From positions 66,932,929 to 66,996,928 of the forward strand of contig CM049312.1 in NCBI GenBank assembly GCA_026874595.1: DNA of 64,000 bases. The letters are read 5' to 3'. The translations under genes and the position numbers were made by a program. Origin of the DNA: Sipunculus nudus (lineage: Eukaryota > Annelida > Sipuncula > Golfingiida > Sipunculidae). This document shows positions 18,347 through 27,650 of the stretch, one piece after another (position 1 is the first letter of the stretch; each line of letters starts with the position of its first letter). The notes under the pieces are model-generated. The model had not been told where the DNA came from and ran no database searches. It saw only the letters and a list, made by a program, of their open reading frames with translations.

Positions 18347-19141
18347 TCACTGGCGCGGACAAGAAATGTTCGCCACAGTTTGTAATCCCTGCAGAAGCGG
18401 CAGACTGGTTTCGAGTCTCCTGCACAATGTGCAACCGCAACCCCGCCACTCCCGTTGCCCCAGGAAAAGGGCCATGCAAATAGACCTCGGGGTCACGTTG
18501 TTCCGGACATATTCATCTACCTCGTAATTGTCAAGTGTGCTGTAAGGAGTAGGTACATTCGCGCCAATCCCTGACGTCGCAACCACTCTCCGCATCAACT
18601 GGAAGCAATGCTGGCACCACATTTGACAGAATGCCACCCAAATCAGGATTCCTGGTTCAAATGTTGTGACCTGCCCTTCTTCACCTGGCTCTTCGGGTAA
18701 CCTCTCTGCAATAGCTGAACATATCGACCACATGTCTTTTGCCATTGTGCTCGACAGAGAGAGATCGATTACGTCCAAGTATCTCCACAGAGACATCTGA
18801 CGGCCGTGCGTCTCAAAAAATGTTGCAATTGTTCCATCGGCTTCCGACATGCACTTTTCGTAACGCATAATCATCTCTTCATCGTCGATGTCAGACGACG
18901 ACGACGACGACGAATCCTCCTCATTTTCTTGTAGTTCTCCCCCACTGACATCCTCAAATCCGCATCCCAGTACAGGCCATCCACAAGGGTCATCGGGGAC
19001 ACCGTCCCGGAGGTTGTCGTTCTGCCCCCCTTCTCCCGACCCGCCTTCCTCATCAGAACGATGAACGTCTTCATTTGGTAATGACATATAGTCCGCGTGG
19101 TACCCTGCTGTACCAAATGTAACCCCTTGTATGTCAGACAT
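18347..19141 (-). CDS. Unassigned acidic protein with poly-Ser/Asp tract (264 aa)
   Basis: This protein is not recognised. The first 90 residues are disordered and acidic with a Ser7-Asp/Glu tract (residues about 75-90), a likely casein kinase 2 target like many herpesvirus tegument or regulatory proteins. Residues 95-264 look helical and end with clustered cysteines (CGCTLCRR). It lies between gB and the putative DNA-binding protein, the place of the UL28 packaging gene in HSV-1, but it is far too short and shows no similarity that I can see. Confidence 0.65.
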   Translation of the reverse strand: MSDIQGVTFGTAGYHADYMSLPNEDVHRSDEEGGSGEGGQNDNLRDGVPDDPCGWPVLGCGFEDVSGGELQENEEDSSSSSSSDIDDEEMIMRYEKCMSEADGTIATFFETHGRQMSLWRYLDVIDLSLSSTMAKDMWSICSAIAERLPEEPGEEGQVTTFEPGILIWVAFCQMWCQHCFQLMRRVVATSGIGANVPTPYSTLDNYEVDEYVRNNVTPRSICMALFLGQREWRGCGCTLCRRLETSLPLLQGLQTVANISCPRQ

Positions 19142-19437
19142 AGCAAATGAACCAAACTGTCACCAGTGCGGCTGTTATAAAGTCGCAGTCACGACACAAA
19201 TATATATATATACCGACGTGCACACAGGGTTTACAAACGAAACATGTGATATATCATTCAAATAGCAACATTCCAACCACGCATGCACAGGACCGACTGG
19301 ACCATACAACAGACAGACGATGCACACAACAGAAAACACAAACACGTATAAAAGCAATATAGTTTTTAATATGATATACCATAGCAAAAAAAAAACAGGT
19401 GCGCGACCTACATCCAAGGACACAATCATGTGATTCA
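19142..19437. other. AT-rich intergenic region
   Basis: This 296-bp stretch contains an alternating TA run near 19201-19214, which could act as a minus-strand TATA element for the 264-aa gene about 60 bp away. A nine-adenine run lies near 19386. There is no gene. Confidence 0.45.
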
Positions 19438-19758
19438 TTAATCGGTAGAAACCCGCCTGCGTTTCGGGTCCGGCTCGCCGGTAGGCATGAGAAAACGGAG
19501 AGCGGATGACAAATCGTTTTCGTCTATGCGGACGTAAGGGAAACGGGTACAAAAGTCATCGACGCACCTGAACGTCTCTGCGTCCAAGCTGCTTTTCGGC
19601 AGCTGTTCGATATCCACTCCGCTGTTTCCTAAACGTGTGGATATTATCTGGTACAACAGACCAGCCACTTTTTCGACAGGAACGTCAGGGTCCTCACACA
19701 TGTCGTCCAAACACGTTTCGAGGTCTTGGATGCTTCCTGTCCTGCCGGCTGCGTCCAT
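19438..19758 (-). CDS. Probable true C-terminus of the DNA-binding protein in the -1 frame, or a small overlapping gene
   Basis: This is a 106-codon frame overlapping the end of the 1,254-residue protein. It looks coding: helical and acidic, ending in a basic cluster (PKRRR) three residues or so before the end. A C-terminal nuclear localisation signal is typical of the herpesvirus major single-stranded DNA-binding protein. The long frame would have to shift one base back to enter it; an A5 run at about 19670-19674 on the minus strand lies in the overlap. Alternatives are an independent small gene starting at the ATG at 19758, or a one-base assembly deletion. Confidence 0.5.
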   Translation of the reverse strand: MDAAGRTGSIQDLETCLDDMCEDPDVPVEKVAGLLYQIISTRLGNSGVDIEQLPKSSLDAETFRCVDDFCTRFPYVRIDENDLSSALRFLMPTGEPDPKRRRVSTD

Positions 19759-22700
19759 GCCGTGTAGACACTGCGTACAGCGTGGTGCACCTGCATGCGT
19801 TGAGAGAACGGCTCCGTGCTAACCCCCAGAAAGAGCGGGTGTTGCCGTTTATCGTCAGCATCTTGTTTTCCCGCACGCGGCCAGTTCATCGACTTGAGCG
19901 CGCCTGTATACAGTGCTGAGAGCTCAGTCTCGTTCACACCCATCAACATCCGGTGACGGACCACAAGATGGTTTTGCAGAACATAAAAATTCGGCCTCAT
20001 ACACGCCACCGTGACCTTGTAGCGCAAAGAACTAGCTTCGTTCAGGCAGGACACGCCGTCCTTCACCATCACGAGACCGGCATCACGGAAGACGGGCATC
20101 TGCGCTTCACCAGACTCGCTCTTTGGGTTGTTAAAGGTGACGCCACCCCATCCAGCTTGCACCCAAACGGGCAAAATGGCGTTTTCCTTCTGGTGTGCAT
20201 CGGATAGCTGGCTCATGTGACAGAACAGCTGAGACTGGAGGAGGAAAGACGTGAATTCCTTGGAACCGCTGACATGTCTCCCGCCGCGCAGTGGGCTGGT
20301 CTCGACCAGCTGCACTAAACGCACCAGAGCATGCACATCAGCTTGCCGCAGGTGCACCCCAGATTCCTCAGCATCCAACGCGAGTTCACGCAAGGTCTTT
20401 GCCTGGATCATCTTTTTAAGTGAAGGGTGGTAACAACTCTGTATGATCTGGACGATCCATCCTTGCGTGTCACGAGACAGAGGTTTCGTGAAGACGGACA
20501 GACCGCTCACCCACCCCCACCCCGTTCCACGAAACCTCTCCTCTTCCTTTTCGTGGTTGCCGATGATGTAGTCGTACGATGAATTCCGGACAACGCTTGT
20601 CACATCTGCCGCAACAGCCGGTGCAATTGCTTCATCCTCGACTGCATCGTCTGATAAACCAGACACCCGCGGAGTTACGGTGAAGTCACCCTGTTCCTGA
20701 TATATGTCGGCAGCACTGACACCCGCACTACGCGACTCCATGATCGAGGCACGTATGGAACCGTGCGTTTCAGCAAACGGGGCATCAACGCTTCCCTGCG
20801 GGCGCTGCCATTCTTTCTTGTTTGCGGCAGATTTATCTTTGTACCACGTGGTGGTGTTCATTTTACAGTATGCGTCTTGGACCTTGTACCAGACGCAATC
20901 CTTCGAACAGTGTTCGTGCGCCAGAACCCTCCCCTGATCGTGCAGGGAAGGTACACTCGCGCTCCTGACAACGTACGGCTTGTACGAGAACAACGGTTTG
21001 TCGAGCATCAACGGTGAATGCAAAAGCGTCAGTTGCACCTGCTGGTACGTAGCAGCTGCGCTCTGCAGCCGCTTGAATACATCTGCTTGCGCCATGTTAG
21101 AAGCCAGCAAGCACTGGTGCAGCAGTGTGCACTGGTGCATCTTCCACACAGCTGCACCCTGGTAGGCCAACATCTCGCCCGACAACGTGATGGCCAGTTC
21201 AGACCGCAGTTTCTCTACATCTGTCGCCCCCGCCTTCCTGTTAGCTGTTCTCTCGGCGGCGAGGTTCGCGAAGCGTTTGGCTTCCAACGTCACGCTCGCG
21301 ACTGTATCAGTCACACACGAGAACATTTTGCAAACGCTCGTGACATCCAAAGGCGTACTGTCGTGCTTCTTTCGCAGCTGCGAGTCGGGTTTTGTAATGA
21401 AACAACCGGCGAGCGCGTCAATGAAGGACGTGTGTAGACGTCCCGCGTGGGGCTGCACGATCATATCCAGTTCCGGCGGTATTTCTTTGAGCACGCGTGC
21501 CAACACACCCGACGGTGCTTCTTGCGACTCTCTCCTTCTGCTGTCAGATTCTTTTCTCTGGACAAAGGACGATTTCTCAACATTGCCCGTAAAATGGGGT
21601 CCTTTGCACAGCACGTGCAACCCAGATACGCATAGCCCGTCGTGAGCTGTCCCCCGCTTTTCGAGGATCTGCCTGACGGGCCGTGGGAACCACACACAGG
21701 GGCAGTTTTCCGGTCCCCTGTCCAAACTGACCCCGTCCTTGTGGCATTTGTGACACATACGTGTATTAATCGCTTTTTTCACATCGCTCATGTCAGCGTC
21801 CCAGGGCACCCCTTCCGCCAGAGTTTCGAACGAATCTAGCGACCTGGCCGTAACGTGGAGGTCCAACGAAAGGCCGACAAGCCTTTGGGCCAAGACGGTA
21901 TTGCCGTGGCGGCCTGCCGAGTCCATGTGCGATTTGATGTTGCCCTGACGCTCCTGCTTATCGAACGGTAGTTCGAAAGGGTAGTTGTCGATGTCAAACG
22001 AAGCACGCCATTTCTGCGACGTCCGTAGCTGGGCCTGCCTGTCTGTAAGTAAGAAAGACGTCATGTCCACGGCGGCTGAGTCCGTGGACTTCAGCAAACT
22101 GCACAGCAGTGAAGCCTCATTCAACCTCAACGACATTGCTACGGCTTCAGCCAGGCAAGGTGACATTTGGCGTTCCACGTGACCTGGCATCATGCGCTCC
22201 AGTTCTGCTGTACACTTCTCTGGGTTACCGAAAGGTGTGGCCTCCGCCTGTCGCACTAGGGAAAAGTGCACGTCCTCGTCGCATGGCCAGTTTTTGAATT
22301 CGACAGTGTCCGCGAACCGGCAACTGGTGTTCTGGGTGAGCGTGAGATACACCAGCAGAGCAACCAAAGGGGCGGTTTCTTCAGATATCTGCCGCCGTTT
22401 GTCACATGCCTGTTGGTTTTGGTACGGGGATGAGAAACCTGGAGGTAGATCCACCTGCCGGTGCACTGGTGTGTCGAGCATGTAAACAACCACGTCTGCC
22501 AAGTACGGTTTGATATGTAGGTTGTGCATCAGGCCCCTGACGATGCTCCACATCAGCTGGCTGAGCACGGGTGACACGACCAGAAGGTTTTCAATGGGCT
22601 CTTCCGTCGGGGAATTCCTGTCGTCCTGCAGGACGTCCGCAAGCAACTGCTTCCGTTGCGGCCGTCGCTTCGGAGCAGAACGGCGTGTAGCGTAGGCCAG

Positions 22701-23408
22701 CGTCGCGTCCCACAAATCCACGGTGACCGCGTTTAGGTTTTCGTGCAGGGATACGTCACGCCTGACCGAGTCCCGCACGAGGAACATGCAACCGTGCATG
22801 AGTGCGCTGATATGCGCCCACGTAAACGTTCCAAAGATGAAAAAATCTTTCGCCTCCAGTGGCGGTCCTTCACTCTTCACAACGCTCATGATCCGCTGCA
22901 CAGTCAGGGAGTGCAGGTCCTTGCCATTGTCCACCAGGTCGGCAGACGTGTATTTCTGCGTAACCGGAAAAAAATCGCTTTTCTCACAACCTTCCCAGGC
23001 GGGGGTTGTGGTCTGCAGCATGTCATCGATGACCTGCCTCACGTTCTTCATTTGTCTCATCGGGTTGTCATGCTCGTGTAGACGCGGGTCATCGTACCCG
23101 TGCAGGAGGAACAAGAACGGATACCTGCCGGCACTGTTGACTTCACCGTCCGGTGTCTCCACGAAACCTTTCCAGGGCAGATCACTTTCCACGGTCAGCC
23201 CCCTCACGACAGGTAACCAACCACCGGGTTCCCCTTCGCATTGCGCCAACAGCTGTTTAACTATGATGCCTCCTGCGACGTCAAGCGAGAGCAAATCGTC
23301 CCTCTTGACCACATACAAACGGACAGGCGTGATATCCCCCAGATCGCCGGTCTCGCAAAGACTGGTGTAGTCTTTCTCGTCTGGTTTACTACCACCCGAC
23401 CTGTGCAT
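19644..23408 (-). CDS. Probable major single-stranded DNA-binding protein (UL29-like)
   Basis: The frame encodes 1,254 residues, near the size of the herpesvirus major DNA-binding protein. It has one cysteine-rich putative zinc site at about residues 565-585 (CHKC and CPC), about 45 percent along the chain like the zinc site of that family. No signal peptide or nucleotide-binding motif is seen. Gene order helps: it is upstream of gB on the same strand with one gene between, as in HSV-1 UL27-UL28-UL29. The protein would coat single-stranded DNA and work with the helicase-primase encoded here. The last 37 or so codons are probably not the native end, because a convincing C-terminus with a nuclear localisation signal lies in the overlapping frame. 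A major capsid protein is an alternative of similar size. Confidence 0.5.
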   Translation of the reverse strand: MHRSGGSKPDEKDYTSLCETGDLGDITPVRLYVVKRDDLLSLDVAGGIIVKQLLAQCEGEPGGWLPVVRGLTVESDLPWKGFVETPDGEVNSAGRYPFLFLLHGYDDPRLHEHDNPMRQMKNVRQVIDDMLQTTTPAWEGCEKSDFFPVTQKYTSADLVDNGKDLHSLTVQRIMSVVKSEGPPLEAKDFFIFGTFTWAHISALMHGCMFLVRDSVRRDVSLHENLNAVTVDLWDATLAYATRRSAPKRRPQRKQLLADVLQDDRNSPTEEPIENLLVVSPVLSQLMWSIVRGLMHNLHIKPYLADVVVYMLDTPVHRQVDLPPGFSSPYQNQQACDKRRQISEETAPLVALLVYLTLTQNTSCRFADTVEFKNWPCDEDVHFSLVRQAEATPFGNPEKCTAELERMMPGHVERQMSPCLAEAVAMSLRLNEASLLCSLLKSTDSAAVDMTSFLLTDRQAQLRTSQKWRASFDIDNYPFELPFDKQERQGNIKSHMDSAGRHGNTVLAQRLVGLSLDLHVTARSLDSFETLAEGVPWDADMSDVKKAINTRMCHKCHKDGVSLDRGPENCPCVWFPRPVRQILEKRGTAHDGLCVSGLHVLCKGPHFTGNVEKSSFVQRKESDSRRRESQEAPSGVLARVLKEIPPELDMIVQPHAGRLHTSFIDALAGCFITKPDSQLRKKHDSTPLDVTSVCKMFSCVTDTVASVTLEAKRFANLAAERTANRKAGATDVEKLRSELAITLSGEMLAYQGAAVWKMHQCTLLHQCLLASNMAQADVFKRLQSAAATYQQVQLTLLHSPLMLDKPLFSYKPYVVRSASVPSLHDQGRVLAHEHCSKDCVWYKVQDAYCKMNTTTWYKDKSAANKKEWQRPQGSVDAPFAETHGSIRASIMESRSAGVSAADIYQEQGDFTVTPRVSGLSDDAVEDEAIAPAVAADVTSVVRNSSYDYIIGNHEKEEERFRGTGWGWVSGLSVFTKPLSRDTQGWIVQIIQSCYHPSLKKMIQAKTLRELALDAEESGVHLRQADVHALVRLVQLVETSPLRGGRHVSGSKEFTSFLLQSQLFCHMSQLSDAHQKENAILPVWVQAGWGGVTFNNPKSESGEAQMPVFRDAGLVMVKDGVSCLNEASSLRYKVTVACMRPNFYVLQNHLVVRHRMLMGVNETELSALYTGALKSMNWPRAGKQDADDKRQHPLFLGVSTEPFSQRMQVHHAVRSVYTAWTQPAGQEASKTSKRVWTTCVRTLTFLSKKWLVCCTR

Positions 23409-23723
23409 GTTTGAACCGTATGTCTACGCTTCTGGTCGAAACAACTGTCAAGTCCTGCAACTGCGAGCACAATAAGCGAAACGCAGTCGGTGCGCGCTTT
23501 TATAAGGAGGTCTGGCGTCAAACCGTTTCCTACTGCTGCATGATATGCTGTGGCAACCACGTGACAAGGCAGCTTTACAAAAAATGAGTTCGGCGTGTGA
23601 AACACACAAGTGATACTATAGAGTGTGGAGCGACTTCTGGAACTCATACCATCAGAAGACCCCGACTAGACAGGGTATGATTACGTGGTACAACACCGCA
23701 CACACACAAATATACACCGGGCC
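23409..23723. promoter_or_regulatory. Divergent promoter region
   Basis: This 315-bp divergent spacer carries a good minus-strand TATA box (TATAAAAG at 23502-23495) about 90 bp before the start of the putative DNA-binding protein. In HSV-1 a replication origin lies beside the gene for this protein, but I see no long palindrome here. Confidence 0.5.
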
Positions 23724-25100
23724 ATGCAAAAGGATATCCGTTCACACATCAAACAAGTGGCAGAGCACGTGGATTCATGGTTCAGGAAAACACGTCAGCT
23801 CCACGGGGAAAATAAGGACGGCCATCCCGTGGATTGGTGGTACACAACAGTCGCCCCAGCCTTACAGGAATTCGTTAAGTCTCACAAGGAATGGGAACAA
23901 TGCATCTTACAGCTGACCAGGCAGACCAGAAGGGCGAAGAGGACGAGGGGCGGGAACAATCACAGTGCCGCAAAGAACGGCGAACCAAACACGGTTAACG
24001 ACCCAGCATCAAACGCTGGGGATAACGGCCATCACACAACACACGGGGCCCAACCAGAACTGAAGCAGCTGGCCACACATTTGCTCGAACACTACGTGGA
24101 CGTTCACGGTCAAGACACGGTCAGCGTCTCGTGGGACCGGCATATCGCAAACGTAAGTACAGATGTGTTTTCTGGCACGTGGCTGGACGAGCTGGCGAGC
24201 ATAATGGGTTTCACCTTGGCCCCCAACCGTAAAACGGGAAATATATTCAATACAGCAGAGTCAAGGATAAAGAACAACAAAGGGAATCCTTCGCTGAAAC
24301 TGAAACAGTTACAGTTGCGAACGGTGGGAGTCCTCCTGTTGTTCGACGCCACCCTGGTGTCGTTGGCCTGCTCATACGTGCAAATCGGGCTCCCAGTGTT
24401 CGCAACTTTTGAGACTGTGTACCTATACGCAAGTATGTGGGCGTTACTGTCGGGAGCGCCGGCCGGAAACGTATCACGCGAAACAACGCATGTACTACGT
24501 GCTCTGGCGGTTATGCACTCCCATTGTTCTAACAGAGACACCAGGTCGACTTTGGCTAAGGTTGTCGCGAGCGCTGCAGCGCGGCCCATCACTTCATCCC
24601 AATGCGACGGTACATGCGTGTTAAACGCGTGGGAGATGTGGACACACGCTTACCCTTGCCTGCTGATCACCACAAAAACACGTACGGCACATGACCCTTG
24701 GCACCTGAATATAACACCATTCTCACGTGATCACACGCAAGTACTCGCCGGCGTAAAAACGGCCATCGACAGGCACATACACCAAACGTGCGCGGAACTA
24801 GCGGGTGTGTGCCCACGCGACATAAACACAACCGAGACGGAAGGTGGAAAACACATCAGGGAAGGTACAAACACTGACCCGACACGTCAACACGCACAGA
24901 CTGAGGCGGTGGAAAACAAACACAGTCTGGAACTTTACACGTTGGGAGAACATTACATGTTTCCACGTTTGCATCCACTGGGCGAGATACGGGACACTGT
25001 GCAGATTTTTCGCGACAACAGAACACAGAGCGCAGAAGCACGAGCCGAACGGGCAGTGTTCCCGCCGGCAAAGTTGCACCTGCCGATGCCTGAACATTAA
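23724..25100 (+). CDS. Unassigned protein upstream of the protease/scaffold gene (458 aa)
   Basis: No family is recognised. The ATG at 23724 is the first in frame; a GTG at 23685 would add 13 residues. Residues 1-110 are basic and polar. The centre (about 190-290) contains helical hydrophobic stretches, one nearly long enough for a membrane span (TVGVLLLFDATLVSLACSY). The C-terminus is polar. In HSV-1 the gene before the protease on the same strand is UL25, a capsid-vertex packaging protein of 580 residues; position allows that role but the sequence does not show it. Confidence 0.6.
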   Translation: MQKDIRSHIKQVAEHVDSWFRKTRQLHGENKDGHPVDWWYTTVAPALQEFVKSHKEWEQCILQLTRQTRRAKRTRGGNNHSAAKNGEPNTVNDPASNAGDNGHHTTHGAQPELKQLATHLLEHYVDVHGQDTVSVSWDRHIANVSTDVFSGTWLDELASIMGFTLAPNRKTGNIFNTAESRIKNNKGNPSLKLKQLQLRTVGVLLLFDATLVSLACSYVQIGLPVFATFETVYLYASMWALLSGAPAGNVSRETTHVLRALAVMHSHCSNRDTRSTLAKVVASAAARPITSSQCDGTCVLNAWEMWTHAYPCLLITTKTRTAHDPWHLNITPFSRDHTQVLAGVKTAIDRHIHQTCAELAGVCPRDINTTETEGGKHIREGTNTDPTRQHAQTEAVENKHSLELYTLGEHYMFPRLHPLGEIRDTVQIFRDNRTQSAEARAERAVFPPAKLHLPMPEH

Positions 25101-25233
25101 GTATACGACAGAAACCCCTCCCGCCGAAAGAAATCACGAAGAAGAACATAACCGCACTGTTTATTTACCCCGGTGCAAGCGCCAGAAAACGACGACAAAT
25201 GACATGTGACATAATTGCACGAGCACCATAAAC

Positions 25234-25455
25234 ATGTTTGCAGTTTGCTGTTTAGCCAGTACATGTCCCCAGGTATGGAAAAGGTTAAACGGACCCGATC
25301 GTGGAAAATACCGTCTTTCAGACGCCATCTTACGTCACGTATCACTAGGGGTGGACGATAGTTCAGATGCACCGAAGGATGTGAACAGAAACGCGTCATG
25401 CACCAAACCCGTGTTCATCACACACGACCGGCTCTCCCCCCTGTCGGGAGCTTGA
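25234..25455 (+). CDS. Probable N-terminal segment of the protease, in a different frame
   Basis: The 73-codon frame begins at an ATG with a beta-strand-like hydrophobic start (FAVCCLAS) and contains PVFITHDR, which resembles the first catalytic-histidine block of assemblin proteases. It is followed by a C6 run (25436-25441), after which the protease sequence continues one base back in the frame of the main ORF. The main ORF alone lacks the roughly 60 residues expected before the first active-site histidine. I infer a one-base break at the C run. It could instead be an unrelated short ORF. Confidence 0.45.
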   Translation: MFAVCCLASTCPQVWKRLNGPDRGKYRLSDAILRHVSLGVDDSSDAPKDVNRNASCTKPVFITHDRLSPLSGA

Positions 25456-27434
25456 TACACAGACGTCATCTCCCAGACGTCGGGCTGTTTGGGGTAATAC
25501 AGTTGGACCCGAGGTTCGTGGGTGTGCTCACACGGGCGTGTCCCTACTTTGTGGACAGATCACCGGCAAACCGTGAAAACGCTTCTACGAAAGACCTTCT
25601 GCGGGCGCTGTTCCCCGCTGTGTCGTTGTCCTCACTGAAGTTGTCAGACACGTTTTCAGAACAGGGTTGTCCGACTAAGGAGGACCTGGAGATTGCTGCC
25701 GGACCGGACTTCCTGAACCACGTTTCGTTGACGATGAACAACGCCCGTGCAGGCTGCCTTGCCATGTACTGCACAAGTCTGCATTTGGACGAACCGGATT
25801 GTGAGCACACTGAAAACGAGAACCTGTTCAAACACCTCGGCCTGAGCCCGGAATTGTACAGGGATATCATTAAAGAGGCTGAAGGGCGTGTCCTCCCAGA
25901 GGAGACATTCAGCACAGACGAGACCACAGTGCCCACCTGGCATAACCTGCTCTTGGGGGCAGCACTGAACCCTTTCACGGTCAAACAATGCAAGAAACAA
26001 GAACTCGAACAGCTTGGGTTGGCTTCGACATTTATTGACGCTGAAAACAAATCAGACGCTGGTGCGGACAGTCCACTCGCTGGGCACGCTGAAACCTCAA
26101 CACCGCTGAAACCAGCTTCACCACAAACACCGCTGAAACCAGCTTCACCACAAACGTGTATTTGTGATGAACAGGAACATTCTGACGACACCGATCCGAT
26201 CAATCTTTCAGACAGGGGCAAATCGACCTTGACCGTAATTGAAGGCAGTTCCGGAAACCCCGAACGACTGGCCGCAGACATGTCATCATCAAACAGTAAC
26301 GCGCCAGTAACCCCTAACGGTTCCGGGCAGTTAACAGCCGACATGAAGGAGTGGATAACGGGTCAAGAAGAACTACTGCAAAGGTTGAAATCTAAGTACG
26401 GCCGGGTCGATGCGGAAGCGCCTGTGCAGATTCAGGCTGCACCATGGCCGCACGGTTCCTTCGGTTACGCATCCCCGACGGTCGGAACACAAACGCAGCC
26501 GTCAGCTTATGCGCCAGGGTCCGGGGTCTGGTGGCCGGGTTCGCCGACGAACGCAGGGCCCGTCTTCCAACCAGGGCATTACGCATCAGCGCGCTTCTCG
26601 CCCTATCAGCCACCCGCGACACCGTTGTACCCGCAAGCACCTGTGGCGCCGCCCCCACCCTTTGCGAGTGACGGCAGCACGACCGGGTTCGACAGGCACA
26701 CTGTACAAACGCCGCACACGCAGCAGCAACCCTCCACCGTGCATTATTATTTTTACGGTGATAACGGTAAACAGCATATCGCGGACAGAAGGACAGGGTC
26801 ATCGTCAAGAGCTGATGATAAAACGGAACAAGAAGCCGCGCATCACAACCACGCACGCACGTCGGACACTGGTGGCCACTCCGGGCTTGATATGTTGAAA
26901 TCCCCAGAAACGCAAAGAGCGTCCGTTTTTTCCCCTGCCGGGCTCGAGTCCACCGTTAAAACACTGCAGGAGACGGTGGAAAAACTGACAACACACGTTC
27001 ACACAAACGTTCACCCTGCCCACCCACCTCACACGTTTCAAGCCAGTCAACCTTCCGTTCAGCCAGCCGCAGCACATGCTCCTGCCCATCCCCCGTCTAT
27101 TGAGACTACGGTGGGTGACCAAAAAGACGGCCGTGACAGTCGCGCGTTACTGCAAGAACTTGTTCGGGGTATCGCAGATGTCGTAGAGCAAAACAGACGT
27201 GACAGAGGTGACGTTGCGTCAGGTGAACCACAGGTCTCCTCCGCTGTCACATCTGACACCCCTACAGAGGGTGGCCAAACCGGCAGGGATAAACCACGCG
27301 GTAAACCAGCAGACACCGTAGAGGCCGAACGGGAACCGTCCGCTGAAAAAGAGCCAGCACTGTCAAAGGTTGTGACAGATAGGCTGAAGTTATTGGATAA
27401 GATGTTGAAGCCCCCAGCCGCATCCAGTTTTTGA
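25398..27434 (+). CDS. UL26-like: Capsid maturation protease (assemblin) and scaffold protein (UL26-like)
   Basis: The N-terminal part has two signature blocks of herpesvirus serine proteases: the nucleophile block PAVSLSSLKL (Ser at about 76-79) and, about 30 residues later, the second-histidine block NHVSL (His108) with RAG downstream. The first histidine is either in the IHRRH segment (residues 20-24) or in the frame upstream. From about residue 230 the protein is a Pro/Gln/Gly-rich scaffold with short predicted coiled coils (near 345-360, 520-540 and 585-600). It ends in a hydrophobic/basic tail, as expected for the scaffold segment that binds the major capsid protein. The protease cleaves the scaffold so DNA can enter. 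The ATG at 25398 is probably not the native start. Confidence 0.8.
   Translation: MHQTRVHHTRPALPPVGSLIHRRHLPDVGLFGVIQLDPRFVGVLTRACPYFVDRSPANRENASTKDLLRALFPAVSLSSLKLSDTFSEQGCPTKEDLEIAAGPDFLNHVSLTMNNARAGCLAMYCTSLHLDEPDCEHTENENLFKHLGLSPELYRDIIKEAEGRVLPEETFSTDETTVPTWHNLLLGAALNPFTVKQCKKQELEQLGLASTFIDAENKSDAGADSPLAGHAETSTPLKPASPQTPLKPASPQTCICDEQEHSDDTDPINLSDRGKSTLTVIEGSSGNPERLAADMSSSNSNAPVTPNGSGQLTADMKEWITGQEELLQRLKSKYGRVDAEAPVQIQAAPWPHGSFGYASPTVGTQTQPSAYAPGSGVWWPGSPTNAGPVFQPGHYASARFSPYQPPATPLYPQAPVAPPPPFASDGSTTGFDRHTVQTPHTQQQPSTVHYYFYGDNGKQHIADRRTGSSSRADDKTEQEAAHHNHARTSDTGGHSGLDMLKSPETQRASVFSPAGLESTVKTLQETVEKLTTHVHTNVHPAHPPHTFQASQPSVQPAAAHAPAHPPSIETTVGDQKDGRDSRALLQELVRGIADVVEQNRRDRGDVASGEPQVSSAVTSDTPTEGGQTGRDKPRGKPADTVEAEREPSAEKEPALSKVVTDRLKLLDKMLKPPAASSF
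26102..26155 (+). repeat. Two perfect 27-bp tandem repeats in the scaffold linker
   Basis: Two identical in-frame 27-bp units each encode TPLKPASPQ, at the junction between protease and scaffold. The near-perfect identity implies recent duplication. Confidence 0.85.
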
Positions 27435-27461
27435 ATGGCGCGCGCATATGTCACGTGACTG

Positions 27462-27477
27462 TATATAACATATATAA
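27462..27477 (+). promoter_or_regulatory. TATA boxes of the helicase gene
   Basis: TATATAA (27462-27468) and TATATAAC (27471-27477) lie 31-46 bp upstream of the ATG of the inferred 16-nt first exon, giving a very short leader. Confidence 0.5.
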
Positions 27478-27507
27478 CACAGGGGCTCCCGATTACCCTA
27501 ATCAGTC

Positions 27508-27523
27508 ATGCTCCCGCCTCGAG
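27508..27523 (+). CDS. UL5-like: Helicase-primase helicase, inferred 16-nt first coding exon
   Basis: This ATG lies just after the TATA boxes and is followed by five codons plus one base, then a perfect GTGAGT donor at 27524-27529. An acceptor (GCTTTGACAG, ending at 27650) begins exon 2. The one base left over from exon 1 plus two bases of exon 2 complete a Glu codon in the helicase frame. Without this exon the helicase frame has no ATG until 27752. The fit of promoter, donor, acceptor and phase supports a 127-bp intron. Confidence 0.6.
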
Positions 27524-27650
27524 GTGAGTCAGTGCACCACTTTTAAGCAGTCTGACCTGACACAGGGCACGCCATCCTAACATTTTATTTTGAGCTCCCT
27601 CCTGCGCATATTGTACACGAACAGACATCTTTGACAGATTGCTTTGACAG
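27524..27650 (+). other. Inferred 127-bp intron in the helicase gene
   Basis: The segment has a GTGAGT 5' end and TTTGACAG 3' end. A nearby upstream AG (TTTGACAG ending about 27636) is an alternative acceptor that would not preserve the frame. Confidence 0.55.
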
